Source of the DNA: Alphaproteobacteria bacterium
GTDB lineage: Bacteria; Pseudomonadota; Alphaproteobacteria; Rhodobacterales; Rhodobacteraceae
Direction of reading: 5' to 3'
Length of the DNA stretch: 58,430 nucleotides
Assembly (NCBI GenBank): GCA_030424645.1
Contig: JAUHWP010000006.1
Coordinates: 1-58,430 of the forward strand
The translations under genes and the position numbers were made by a program. The notes beneath the pieces were generated by a model. It saw only the letters and a program-made list of their open reading frames with translations. It did no database searches and was not told the DNA's origin. Positions 43,835-52,697 of this stretch are shown one piece after another. How positions within the stretch are numbered: the stretch's first letter is position 1; each line of letters starts with the position of its first letter.

Positions 43835-44731
43835 ATGGGTAACTATAAAAATCTGCCGGCCCCGACGCCAGAAGGCGGTTTGAACCGCTATCTTCAGGAA
43901 ATTCGGAAGTTCCCGATGCTGGAGCCGGAGCAGGAATACATGCTGGCCAAGCGCTGGGTGGATCATCAGGACCGTGATGCGGCCCACCAGATGGTGAATT
44001 CACACCTGCGACTGGCGGCCAAGATTGCCATGGGCTATCGCGGCTATGGTCTGCCGCAGGCCGAAGTGATTTCCGAGGCCAATGTCGGCCTGATGCAGGC
44101 GGTGAAGCGGTTCGACCCGGAAAAGGGGTTCCGGCTGGCCACCTATGCGATGTGGTGGATCCGTGCCTCGATCCAGGAATACATCCTGCGGTCGTGGTCC
44201 CTGGTGAAGCTGGGCACGACGTCGGCGCAAAAGAAGCTGTTTTTCAACCTGCGCAAGGCCAAGGCGCGTATCGGTGCATTGGAAGAAGGCGATCTGCGCC
44301 CGGAAAACGTGGCCCGCATCGCCAATGATCTGAACGTCACCGAAGACGAGGTGATCTCGATGAACCGGCGTCTGTCGGGCGGGGACGCGTCGCTGAACGC
44401 GACCGTTTCGGCCGATGGCGAGGGGGCGATGCAATGGCAGGACTGGCTGGAGGACGAGGATGCCGATCAGGCCGGAGACTATGCCGAACAGGACGAATTG
44501 CAGGTGCGTCGCGAGTTGCTGGCGCAGGCCATGGACGTGCTGAACGAGCGTGAAAAGGATATCCTGACCCAGCGCCGGTTGCAGGACAAGCCGGTGACGC
44601 TGGAGGACCTGTCCGGGGTCTATGATGTCAGCCGCGAACGCATCCGTCAGATCGAGGTGCGCGCGTTCGAGAAGCTGCAAAAACGGATGCAGGATCTCGC
44701 CTCGGAAAAGGGGCTGCTGGAACAAGCCTGA
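43835..44731 (+). CDS. rpoH: heat-shock sigma factor RpoH (sigma-32)
   Basis: 298 residues from ATG 43835 (GAGGGAGAG upstream). Sigma regions 2 (VISEANVGLMQAVKRFDPEK, TYAMWWIRASIQEYIL) and 4 ([40 protein letters not shown]) are intact. The RpoH box QKKLFFNLR (132-140), which marks sigma-32, is present. It directs chaperone and protease genes. A promoter of its own type lies upstream and a strong terminator follows. Confidence 0.96.
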   Translation: MGNYKNLPAPTPEGGLNRYLQEIRKFPMLEPEQEYMLAKRWVDHQDRDAAHQMVNSHLRLAAKIAMGYRGYGLPQAEVISEANVGLMQAVKRFDPEKGFRLATYAMWWIRASIQEYILRSWSLVKLGTTSAQKKLFFNLRKAKARIGALEEGDLRPENVARIANDLNVTEDEVISMNRRLSGGDASLNATVSADGEGAMQWQDWLEDEDADQAGDYAEQDELQVRRELLAQAMDVLNEREKDILTQRRLQDKPVTLEDLSGVYDVSRERIRQIEVRAFEKLQKRMQDLASEKGLLEQA

Positions 44732-44758
44732 TCCAAAACCTGTGTTGTTTACCATATG

Positions 44759-44795
44759 ACCGACCCGCGTTACGCTGGGTCGGTTATCTTTTTTT
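44759..44795 (+). terminator. rho-independent terminator of rpoH
   Basis: Arms ACCGACCC and GGGTCGGT with inner GCG/CGC are followed by TTATCTTTTTTT. It lies 27 bases after the rpoH stop. Confidence 0.85.
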
Positions 44796-44806
44796 GGGAG
44801 GGGATC

Positions 44807-45808
44807 ATGGGCGATATTCTGAACTGGGGCATCCTGGGTGCGTCGAATTTCGCGCGCACCCAGATGGCACCGGCCATTCAGGCGGCCGAGAATGCCAGGT
44901 TTGCGGCGCTTGCGACCTCGGACCCCGAAAAGGCAAGGGGGTTCAGGTCTTTTTGCCCTGACCTTAAGGTTCATGCCGACTATGACGCGCTGCTGGCGGA
45001 CCCGGAACTGGACGCCATCTATATCCCGTTGCCCAACAGCCTTCACGTCGAATGGGCACAAAAGGCGGCGCGCGCGGGCAAGCATGTTCTGGTGGAAAAG
45101 CCGATTGCCATGACGGCGGAAGACATCGACGGCCTGATTGCCTTGCGCGACGAAACCGGCCTTCTGATCGCCGAAGCCTATATGATCGTTCATCATCCCC
45201 AGTGGATTCGCGCGCGGGAACTGGTCCAGTCGGGTGCGATCGGGCAGGTCGACCATGTGGATACCGCCTTCAGCTATGACAACAGGGCCGATCTGAAGAA
45301 TGTGCGCAACAATCCCGATCTGGGCGGCGGCGGCATTCGTGATATCGGGGTCTATACCTATTCCTCGGTGCGGTTTGTCACCGGGGCCGAACCGACCGAT
45401 CTGGAAGCGCGTATCAAGACGGAACACGGCGTGGACACCTGGGCGCAGGTGGTGGGGCAGATGGAAGGGCCAAGCGAAGGACCGGTGGGGCGCTTTACCT
45501 ATTCTGCCATCACCTCGATGCGGCTTTGCCCGCGGCAAGAGGTCGTGTTCCAGGGCGAAACCGGCCAGATTCGCCTGACCGCACCGTTCAATCCCGGTGT
45601 TTTCGGGCAGGCTGAGCTGGAATTGCGCCGCCATGACGGCACCCGGACCATTGAAAGCTGGCCGCGGGCGAACCATTATGTGTTGCAGGTCGAGAATTTC
45701 GGCCGGACGGTGCGCGACGGCGCGGACTATCCGTGTCCGCTGGAGTTTTCGCGCGGCACGCAAGCGATGATAGATCGCGTGTTCGATGTGGCGATCGAGA
45801 TCAGTTGA
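44807..45808 (+). CDS. Gfo/Idh/MocA-family oxidoreductase
   Basis: 333 residues from ATG 44807 (GGGAGGGG upstream). The N-terminal Rossmann fold (NWGILGASNFARTQMAPAIQ) and the family motif for the catalytic lysine (HVLVEKPIAMTAEDID) are present; the C-terminal domain contains GGGGIRDIGVYTYSSVRFV. Members oxidise sugars or reduce imines with NAD(P). The substrate is unknown. A DksA/TraR-like reading frame follows after 11 bases. Confidence 0.85.
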   Translation: MGDILNWGILGASNFARTQMAPAIQAAENARFAALATSDPEKARGFRSFCPDLKVHADYDALLADPELDAIYIPLPNSLHVEWAQKAARAGKHVLVEKPIAMTAEDIDGLIALRDETGLLIAEAYMIVHHPQWIRARELVQSGAIGQVDHVDTAFSYDNRADLKNVRNNPDLGGGGIRDIGVYTYSSVRFVTGAEPTDLEARIKTEHGVDTWAQVVGQMEGPSEGPVGRFTYSAITSMRLCPRQEVVFQGETGQIRLTAPFNPGVFGQAELELRRHDGTRTIESWPRANHYVLQVENFGRTVRDGADYPCPLEFSRGTQAMIDRVFDVAIEIS

Positions 45809-45819
45809 CGGAGGGTGAC

Positions 45820-46089
45820 ATGGCAGGCGGATGGGCGCGCGATGGCGCCGTTTAGGAACAGATCGACGCTTCGGTTCAGGATGAACTGGCCCGGATGCGG
45901 GCGGGCAAGGCCCCGGTGGGCGAAAGCCGCACCCATTGTGCCGAATGCGAAGAAGAAATCCCCGAAGCCCGGCGACAGGCCATCCCCGGTGTCAAGCTCT
46001 GCATTGATTGCATGCAGGAACGGGACGCCGCCTTCAGGGCGCGTCCGGGCTTCAATCGGCGCGGATCGAAAGACAGCCAGCTGAAGTGA
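45820..46089 (+). pseudogene. DksA/TraR-type C4 zinc-finger gene with an in-frame amber codon
   Basis: ATG 45820 has GGAGGGTGAC upstream and starts MAGGWARDGAV, then TAG at 45853-45855, then the same frame continues EQIDASVQDELARMRAGK to a complete C4 finger (HCAECEEEIPEARRQA, then LCIDCMQ) and a stop at 46087-46089. Relatives of this YbiI-like family usually have Gln at the TAG position, so a single CAG to TAG change explains it. The finger could still be made from ATG 45895, but that codon has no ribosome site. Sequencing error or suppression are alternatives. Confidence 0.7.
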
Positions 46090-46146
46090 GGGCAGATCAC
46101 CCTGGGCGGGACAGGATTTCCGGGTTGCCGGCACCAGATTGACAAT

Positions 46147-46163
46147 ACCTTTGCAACAAAGGT
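46147..46163. promoter_or_regulatory. perfect dyad before the VPxPA exoprotein gene
   Basis: ACCTTTG-CAA-CAAAGGT lies 74 bases before the exoprotein start in its presumed promoter. It is operator-like; the regulator is unknown. Confidence 0.4.
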
Positions 46164-46237
46164 GGCGCGATGAGTTGATTTGGAGAATTTCATAAACAAT
46201 GATATGATGACCGGTGTTTTCAGAAGGAGAAACTTCA

Positions 46238-46798
46238 ATGAAACGCCTTTTTTCTAAGCTTATTTTTGATCACATTTGGGCCAAATTGCTGGCATTTCTC
46301 ACAATCTCGCTGTTGGCGGCACCGGCCACGGCTGCATCCGTTACCTATGACATCGCGATGGGGGGGCAGAATACGACCTTCTCCGCCCCGATGGGGGGTG
46401 GCGCCGTGGGCGGTTTCTCGATCACGCTGGGGGGTGTCACGTTTGACACGCCCGATGCCGCGATGCCGCCGCTTTACAACCCGGTGACAAATGACATCGC
46501 GGCGGCGGGCAGCCTGTTTGGCTATTTCTCGAACTCGATTGCAGCGCCGGGCTGCCCGGCGGGCGATTGCGTTCTTGAGTTTGAAACCGCCATCGACAAC
46601 GTCACCCCCCCGGTTTTTGCCGCGTTCAACGCGGTGGCGTTCGACGGGATCATCGCCAGCGGTTCTTACATCATCACGGTCGCCCCGGTGCCGGTGCCTG
46701 CCGGGCTGGTCCTGCTTCTGAGCGCGCTTCTGGTGATGCTTGGGTTTCGCAGGTTTGCGTGCCCCGTGCGGCCTGTGCTGCGCCCGGCTGGTATGTAA
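46238..46798 (+). CDS. VPLPA-CTERM-type exported protein
   Basis: 186 residues from ATG 46238 (AGAAGGAGAAAC upstream). A signal peptide (LLAFLTISLLAAPATAA) precedes a Gly/Pro-rich beta-type domain with one Cys pair (CPAGDC). The C-terminus has VPVPA (151-155), a hydrophobic segment (GLVLLLSALLVMLGF) and Arg-Arg, the tripartite signal read by exosortases in roseobacters. An extra tail of about 13 residues after the Arg pair is unusual. It is probably sorted to the cell surface or polysaccharide matrix. No exosortase gene is in the window. Confidence 0.75.
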   Translation: MKRLFSKLIFDHIWAKLLAFLTISLLAAPATAASVTYDIAMGGQNTTFSAPMGGGAVGGFSITLGGVTFDTPDAAMPPLYNPVTNDIAAAGSLFGYFSNSIAAPGCPAGDCVLEFETAIDNVTPPVFAAFNAVAFDGIIASGSYIITVAPVPVPAGLVLLLSALLVMLGFRRFACPVRPVLRPAGM

Positions 46799-46877
46799 CC
46801 GCAGCCATTTGGCAAGGTGATCGGAAGATTGCGCCGCGTGGGTCGCCATGCGGCGCAGCCGTTCACCTGTTAACAGA

Positions 46878-46894
46878 TTTAGAATAATTCTAAA
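46878..46894. promoter_or_regulatory. Irr-type iron control element
   Basis: TTTAGAA-TAA-TTCTAAA matches the alphaproteobacterial Irr box (TTTAGAA-N3-TTCTAAA). It lies in the promoter region of the cytochrome c peroxidase gene, just before an FNR box. A further half-site TTCTAAA occurs at 46933-46939. Confidence 0.7.
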
Positions 46895-46900
46895 CTGGAA

Positions 46901-46914
46901 TTGATCTAAATCAA
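46901..46914. promoter_or_regulatory. FNR/FnrL box
   Basis: TTGAT-CTAA-ATCAA is an exact FNR consensus site, 58 bases before the peroxidase start, suited to activation under low oxygen. Confidence 0.75.
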
Positions 46915-46972
46915 CGTATAGAGATTTCTGAATTCTAAACTCCGACCTGCGCGAGCTTTTTTGGAGAATAGA

Positions 46973-48022
46973 ATGATGTTTGGAAAACTGACACTCGCCA
47001 GTGGCCTGTTGATTTCCGTCGCAAACATGGCTTGTGCCAATGACTTGCGCGACGCGGCGCTGGAGACCTTCAAACCGCTGCCCTCGACTGTGCCGGCGGT
47101 GAATGACAATCCGATCACCGAAGCCAAGGTCGATCTGGGGAAAGCGTTGTTCTTCGATCCGCGCATGTCTGCGTCGGGGGTGTTTTCCTGTAACTCGTGC
47201 CACAACCTTGCCACGGGTGGGGACGACAACCTTGAAACCTCGATCGGGCATGGCTGGCAGAAGGGGCCACGCAACTCGCCCACCGCACTGAACTCGGTCT
47301 TTAACGAAGCGCAGTTCTGGGATGGACGTGCCGCCGACCTGGCCGAACAGGCCAAAGGCCCGGTGCAGGCCGGGGTCGAGATGGCCAACACGCCTGACAA
47401 TGTCATCGCCACGCTGAATTCGATGCCACAATATGTGGAATGGTTCGGGGCCGCCTTCGAAGGCGAAGCTGATCCCGTGACCTTCGACAACTTCGCCAAG
47501 GCGATCGAGGCGTTCGAGGCAACGCTGATCACACCCGCCCCGTTCGATGCCTGGCTGAATGGCGATGACGGCGCCATGTCGGACCTGCAACTGGCCGGGC
47601 TTGAAAAGTTCATGGATCTGGGCTGTGCGTCCTGCCATTCGGGCGTTAATATCGGCGGGCACGGATATTATCCCTTCGGTCTGATCGAAAAACCCGGCGC
47701 GGATGTTCTGCCGGAAGGGGACAAGGGGCGGTTTGCCGTGACCGAAACGGTGGATGACGAGTATGTCTTCCGCGCCTCGCCCCTGCGCAACATCGCGCTG
47801 ACCGCGCCTTATTTCCATTCCGGCAAGGTCTGGGATCTGAAAGTGGCGGTCGAGATCATGGCAGAAAGCCAGTTGGGCGAAGAGATTGACGAGGCCACGG
47901 CCGATCAGCTTGTCGCCTTCCTGGACAGCCTGACCGGAACGCTGCCGGAAGTCACTTATCCGCTTCTGCCTGCCGAGACCGCGACAACCCCGCGCCCGAC
48001 CGGTGAGGTAATCCCGAACTGA
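46973..48022 (+). CDS. diheme cytochrome c peroxidase (CcpA/MauG family)
   Basis: 349 residues from ATG 46973 (TTGGAGAATAG upstream; the next codon is also ATG). A signal peptide (LTLASGLLISVANMACA) precedes two haem motifs, CNSCH and CASCH. Family motifs are VDLGKALFFDPRMSASG, GPRNSPTALNSVFNEAQFWD and FRASPLRNIALTAPYFHSGK. It reduces hydrogen peroxide in the periplasm with electrons from cytochrome c. Irr and FnrL boxes upstream imply control by iron and oxygen. A strong terminator follows. Confidence 0.9.
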   Translation: MMFGKLTLASGLLISVANMACANDLRDAALETFKPLPSTVPAVNDNPITEAKVDLGKALFFDPRMSASGVFSCNSCHNLATGGDDNLETSIGHGWQKGPRNSPTALNSVFNEAQFWDGRAADLAEQAKGPVQAGVEMANTPDNVIATLNSMPQYVEWFGAAFEGEADPVTFDNFAKAIEAFEATLITPAPFDAWLNGDDGAMSDLQLAGLEKFMDLGCASCHSGVNIGGHGYYPFGLIEKPGADVLPEGDKGRFAVTETVDDEYVFRASPLRNIALTAPYFHSGKVWDLKVAVEIMAESQLGEEIDEATADQLVAFLDSLTGTLPEVTYPLLPAETATTPRPTGEVIPN

Positions 48023-48058
48023 TCTGCGCAGAAGCCGCAGACAAGGAAGCAGACAAGG

Positions 48059-48086
48059 AAAGGGGCGCCCCGTGCGCCCCTTTCAT
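48059..48086. terminator. bidirectional terminator between peroxidase and pepF
   Basis: Perfect 10-bp arms AAAGGGGCGC and GCGCCCCTTT with loop CCCGT lie between two convergent genes; the A/T ends serve both directions. Confidence 0.85.
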
Positions 48087-48091
48087 ATTGC

Positions 48092-49918
48092 TCAGTCTTC
48101 CATCGCTTCCAATTCGTCGATGAAGCCTTCGATCATCGCCAGCCCCTTGTCCCAGAATTTCGGGTCCGAGGCGTCAAGACCGAAGGGCGCCAGAAGCTCT
48201 TTGTGGTGTTTAGATCCCCCGGCTTTCAGCATGTCGAAATACTTGTCCTGGAAGTCCGCGCCGCTGTCTTCGTAAACCGCGTAAAGCGCGTTCACCAACC
48301 CGTCGCCGAAGGCATAGGCATAGACATAGAAGGGCGAATGGACGAAATGCGGGATATAGGCCCAGAAGGTTTCATAGCCGTCCATGAATTCGAAGGCCGG
48401 GCCAAGGCTTTCGCCCTGAACGCTCATCCAGATGGCGTTGATCTGGTCGGGGGTCAATTCGCCGCCCGCGCGCGCCTCGTGCAATTTGCATTCAAAGTCA
48501 TAGAACGCGATCTGGCGCACGACCGTGTTGATCATGTCCTCGACCTTGCCCGCCAGCATGACCTTCTTTTCCGCTGTCGTTTTCGCTTCGTTCAGAAGCT
48601 TGCGGAAGGTCAGCATTTCGCCGAACACCGATGCGGTTTCGGCCAGTGTCAGCGGGGTGGAGGACAGCATCTCGCCCTGACCCGCCGCCAGCACCTGATG
48701 GACGCCGTGGCCCAGTTCGTGGGCCAGCGTCATCACGTCACGCGGTTTGCCCAGATAGTTCAGCATCACATAGGGGTGCACGTTGGTGACGGTTGGATGG
48801 GCAAACGCGCCGGGTGCCTTGCCCGGCTTCACCCCCGCGTCAATCCAACCTTTCGAGAAGAAGGGCGCGGCAATCTCGGCCATGCGCGGGTCGAAATCGG
48901 CATAGGCATCCATGACGATCTTTTCGGCATCGGGCCAGTCGACCAGCTTGTCGTCTTCCATCGGCAGGGGCGCATTGCGGTCCCAAACCTGCATCACGTC
49001 CAGCCCCAGCCACTTGCGCTTCAGCTCGTAATACCGATGGCTCAGGCGCGGATAGGCGGCGACCACGGCGTTGCGCAGCGCCTCGACCACCTCGGGTTCG
49101 ACATGGTTGGACAGATGCCGCCCGGTCTGCGGGGTCGGCATCTTGCGCCACGTATCCTCGATCGCCTTTTCCTTGGCCAAGGTGTTGTGAACGCGCGAGA
49201 ACAGCTTGACGTTGTCACCCAGAACGCGGGCGATTTCATGGGCCGCAGCCTCGCGCGTGGCGCGATCCCTGTCGGTCAGCAGGTTCGCCGTGGCTTCCAG
49301 CCCGCGTTCCTCGCCATTCACGGTGAACAGCAGCCCTGCGACGGTTTCGTCAAACAGCGTGTTCCAGGCGGACGCCCCGACCGAGGATTTGTCGTGCAGG
49401 AACTGCTCCAACTCGTCAGACAGCTGATAGGGGCGCATGGCGCGCAGCCGGTCGAAGATGGGTTTGTATCGGGCCAGCGCCGCATTGTCGGCGAACCAGC
49501 CATCCAGCACCGCGTCGTCGATCCGGTTCACCTCAAGCGAGAAGAACACAAGCGGCGCCGTGAACACGGTGATCTTTTCCTGACAATTCTGGAAGAACTG
49601 CGCCCGGCCGGCATCGGTGGTCTGTTGATAGTAACGCAGGCCAGCGAAGGACATGATCCGCCCGCCGATCAGGTCGATCTTTTCATAGGCGTCGATGCAG
49701 CCCAGCATGCCCGCGGCGTCCAGATCGGCCAGTTGGCCCTGATAGGTGGCGGCGAAATCGGCGCAGGCTTTTTCCAGCCACTCCATATCACGGGCCAGCT
49801 CCGGGGCGTCTTCAGCGGTGTAAAGGTCGCTCAGATCCCATTCGGGCAGCCCTTCAAGCGGCATATCACCGGTTTGTGCATTGGCATCGCGGACGGGAAA
49901 GGGAAGGGTGGTAAGCAT
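48092..49918 (-). CDS. pepF: oligoendopeptidase F (M3 family)
   Basis: 608 residues from the ATG at 49916-49918 (CCGGAGG upstream). The zinc motif HELGH is at 400-404 (TLAHELGHGVHQVLA) with the third ligand Glu in TLAETASVFGEML. M3B peptidases cut short peptides in the cytosol. Length and motifs fit the family. It is divergent from mrcA across about 184 bases. Confidence 0.92.
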   Translation of the reverse strand: MLTTLPFPVRDANAQTGDMPLEGLPEWDLSDLYTAEDAPELARDMEWLEKACADFAATYQGQLADLDAAGMLGCIDAYEKIDLIGGRIMSFAGLRYYQQTTDAGRAQFFQNCQEKITVFTAPLVFFSLEVNRIDDAVLDGWFADNAALARYKPIFDRLRAMRPYQLSDELEQFLHDKSSVGASAWNTLFDETVAGLLFTVNGEERGLEATANLLTDRDRATREAAAHEIARVLGDNVKLFSRVHNTLAKEKAIEDTWRKMPTPQTGRHLSNHVEPEVVEALRNAVVAAYPRLSHRYYELKRKWLGLDVMQVWDRNAPLPMEDDKLVDWPDAEKIVMDAYADFDPRMAEIAAPFFSKGWIDAGVKPGKAPGAFAHPTVTNVHPYVMLNYLGKPRDVMTLAHELGHGVHQVLAAGQGEMLSSTPLTLAETASVFGEMLTFRKLLNEAKTTAEKKVMLAGKVEDMINTVVRQIAFYDFECKLHEARAGGELTPDQINAIWMSVQGESLGPAFEFMDGYETFWAYIPHFVHSPFYVYAYAFGDGLVNALYAVYEDSGADFQDKYFDMLKAGGSKHHKELLAPFGLDASDPKFWDKGLAMIEGFIDELEAMED

Positions 49919-50102
49919 CGGACCTCCGGTTGTTGTCTGGGTCAAGACATAGGACGGGGGCAGGGCAGTTGCAATCCGCCCGGCCGGATCGGTGGCAGGC
50001 CGCGGCAAAGGGCGCAAAATGGCCGATTTTCCCCGCCAAGGGGTTTTGACCCGGCCCACCGGTCCCTTTATAGGAAGGAAGCAGTTTTCAGAGGACGCGC
50101 GC

Positions 50103-52643
50103 GTGATCAGATTCATTCTTGGCATATTCGGTGCCGTCTTTACCGGCATTACGCTGGCCGTCTTCATGGCCGCGTTGGTGATCGGCGGTGTTTTCTGGAT
50201 GTATTCCAGGGACTTGCCCAGCCACGAGCAGCTTGCCAACTATACGCCCGCCACGATCAGCCGGGTCTATTCCGGCGAAGGGCAGCTGATGGACGAGTTC
50301 GCCCGCGAACGCCGCCTGTTCACCCCGGCGGACGAGATTCCCGATCTTGTGAAATACGCTTTCATCTCGGCCGAGGATAAAAACTTCTATACCCATGCCG
50401 GGTTTGACCCCCGCGGGATCGCTGCCGCCGCCCTTGAGGCCGCGCGCGGCGGGAAGCTGCGCGGGGCTTCCACCATTCCGCAGCAGGTGGTGAAGAACTT
50501 CCTGCTCAGCTCGGAACGCTCGGCGGAACGCAAGATCAAGGAGTTGATCCTGTCGGTGCGGCTGGAAAGCACCCTGTCCAAGGACGAGATTCTGGCGCTG
50601 TATCTGAACGAGATCTTTCTGGGCCAGAACTCTTACGGTGTGACGGCGGCGGCGCAGACCTATTTCAACAAGACGCTGGACGAGCTGGAGCCGCACGAGG
50701 CCGCAACGCTGGCGTCGATGCCGCAGGCCCCCAGCAACTTCCATCCGGTGCGTGCCAAGGACCGGCTGCTGGCGCGGCGCAATTATGTGCTGCGCGAGAT
50801 GAACCAGAACGGCTATCTCGACAAGGCGAGCTATGACGTCGAAGTGGCAAAGCCCCTGCGCTCGGTCCAGAACGGCGATTTCCCGGCCTTCCGTCAGGCG
50901 CTGCCGCCGCGCGATTACTTCACCGACGAAATCCGCCGCCAGTTGAGCCGCGATTTCGGGGAAGAGGAGTTCTTTACCGGCGGCCTGACCGTGCGCGCGA
51001 CGGTGGACCCGGATTTGCAGGATATGGCGGCGAAAAGCCTGCGGATCGGGCTGGAAGGCTATGACCGCAGCCGCGGCGTCTGGCGCCCGACCGGCGTGAC
51101 CCTGCCGCAGGATGTTCTTGGATCGGAGGAGGCGTGGCGCGCGGCACTGGCCGACACCCGTTTCCCGCGCGACATCGAAGGCTGGTATCCGGCAGTGGTG
51201 CTTGAGGTTGGCGGCAATGATGCCCGCATCGGCATCGAAGGTGTGGACGAGGATGAGGACGGCCACTGGATTCCGGCCAAGGATGTCACATGGGCGCGCC
51301 GGCTTCAGGACGACGGCAGCCTTGGCCGCAAGGCGCAGGTCGCGGGTGATCTTTTGAAGGTCGGCGAGGTCGTGCATGTGCGCCGGATGACCAAGGATGA
51401 CGATGGCAGTTTCATCCGCTGGACCTTGCGGCAGGTGCCGGAAGTGCAGGGCGGCTTCATGGCGATGGACGTGAACACGGGGCGTGTGATCGCCATGCAG
51501 GGCGGCTTCAGCTATCAGCATTCGGTGTTCAACCGGGCGACGCAGGCGACGCGTCAACCGGGGTCAAGCTTCAAGCCCTTCGTCTATGCCGCCGCGCTGG
51601 ACAGCGGGTTTTCCCCCGCCACCATCGTGATCGACGCCCCGATCGAAGTGGTCGCGGGCGGCAAGATCTGGCGGCCGAAGAACTATTCCAACCGCTTCTA
51701 TGGCCCGACGCCCTTGCGCACCGGGATCGAACAGTCGCGCAACCTGATGACCGTGCGTCTGGCGCAGGAAATCGGGATGGATACGGTGGCGGGCTATGCC
51801 GAGCGGTTCGGCGTCTATGACCGGATGAACCAGTTCCTGGCCAATTCGCTGGGGGCCGAGGAAACCACGCTGTTTCGCATGGTTGCCGCCTATGCGATGT
51901 TTGCCAATGGCGGCGAGCGGGTCGAACCCACGCTGGTCGACCGGGTGCAGGACCGCTGGGGCAAGACGATCTATCGCCATGACAACCGCCAATGCAGTGA
52001 TTGCAGCGACCCGACGCTGGCCAACGGCCAAGCGCCCGCGATTGTGTCGGATCGCGAACGGGTGATGAACGCCATCACCGCCTATCAGCTGACCTCGATG
52101 CTGCGCGGTGTGGTCGAACGGGGCACGGCGCGCGGCACCGTGAACCTGCCCGTGCCCACAGCAGGCAAGACCGGCACCACCAATGACGAACGCGATGTGT
52201 GGTTCATCGGCTTCACCTCGAACATCGTGGCCGGGTGTTATATCGGCTATGACCGTCCGCGCACCATGCCCGGCACGTCGGGCGGCGGCATGTGTGGCCC
52301 GGTGTTCCAGCGCTTCATGCTGGAAGCGATCAAGGAATACGGGGGCGGTGAATTCAAGGTGCCGCCGGGCGGGCATTTCATCAAGATCGACCGTTTCACG
52401 GGCGCGCGCCTGCCGCCGGATGCCGCGGGCGATCACGTGGTCGCCGAGTATTTCCGCGACGGGGAAGAGCCGCTGTTTGGCGTGATGTTCGACGGCGGGT
52501 TCGCCATGGGGGCCAATCTGCCCATGTTTAACCGTGGTGAAACGGACGATGGCGGCACACGGGTCCAGACCTCGACCGGCAAGACGGTCGTGGTGCCGGA
52601 CAAGGCCGATTTCGGGTCATTGTCCTCGGGCGGCCTTTATTAA
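50103..52643 (+). CDS. mrcA: penicillin-binding protein 1A
   Basis: 846 residues from GTG 50103 (TTTTCAGAGGAC upstream; the frame is open further but the membrane anchor FILGIFGAVFTGITLAVFMA starts here). The glycosyltransferase has SAEDKNFYTHAGFDPRGIAA, GGSTIPQQ-like GASTIPQQVVKNFLL and EILALYLNEIFLG. The transpeptidase has SSFKPF (near residue 487), and KTGTT near 688. It polymerises and cross-links peptidoglycan. An OB-like insert lies between the two domains, as usual. Confidence 0.94.
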   Translation: MIRFILGIFGAVFTGITLAVFMAALVIGGVFWMYSRDLPSHEQLANYTPATISRVYSGEGQLMDEFARERRLFTPADEIPDLVKYAFISAEDKNFYTHAGFDPRGIAAAALEAARGGKLRGASTIPQQVVKNFLLSSERSAERKIKELILSVRLESTLSKDEILALYLNEIFLGQNSYGVTAAAQTYFNKTLDELEPHEAATLASMPQAPSNFHPVRAKDRLLARRNYVLREMNQNGYLDKASYDVEVAKPLRSVQNGDFPAFRQALPPRDYFTDEIRRQLSRDFGEEEFFTGGLTVRATVDPDLQDMAAKSLRIGLEGYDRSRGVWRPTGVTLPQDVLGSEEAWRAALADTRFPRDIEGWYPAVVLEVGGNDARIGIEGVDEDEDGHWIPAKDVTWARRLQDDGSLGRKAQVAGDLLKVGEVVHVRRMTKDDDGSFIRWTLRQVPEVQGGFMAMDVNTGRVIAMQGGFSYQHSVFNRATQATRQPGSSFKPFVYAAALDSGFSPATIVIDAPIEVVAGGKIWRPKNYSNRFYGPTPLRTGIEQSRNLMTVRLAQEIGMDTVAGYAERFGVYDRMNQFLANSLGAEETTLFRMVAAYAMFANGGERVEPTLVDRVQDRWGKTIYRHDNRQCSDCSDPTLANGQAPAIVSDRERVMNAITAYQLTSMLRGVVERGTARGTVNLPVPTAGKTGTTNDERDVWFIGFTSNIVAGCYIGYDRPRTMPGTSGGGMCGPVFQRFMLEAIKEYGGGEFKVPPGGHFIKIDRFTGARLPPDAAGDHVVAEYFRDGEEPLFGVMFDGGFAMGANLPMFNRGETDDGGTRVQTSTGKTVVVPDKADFGSLSSGGLY

Positions 52644-52675
52644 CAAGCCCCGGCAAGGCGTTGCGAGGGTGGAAC

Positions 52676-52697
52676 AAGCGGGCCAGTGGCCCGCTTT
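52676..52697 (+). terminator. hairpin terminator after mrcA
   Basis: Perfect 9-bp arms AAGCGGGCC and GGCCCGCTT with loop AGT lie 32 bases after the stop. The T-run is short (TTT), so strength is uncertain. Confidence 0.55.

Noticed and set aside
46925-46940. Second full Irr box near GAATTCTAAA
   Set aside because: Only one half-site matches; the other arm and spacing do not.
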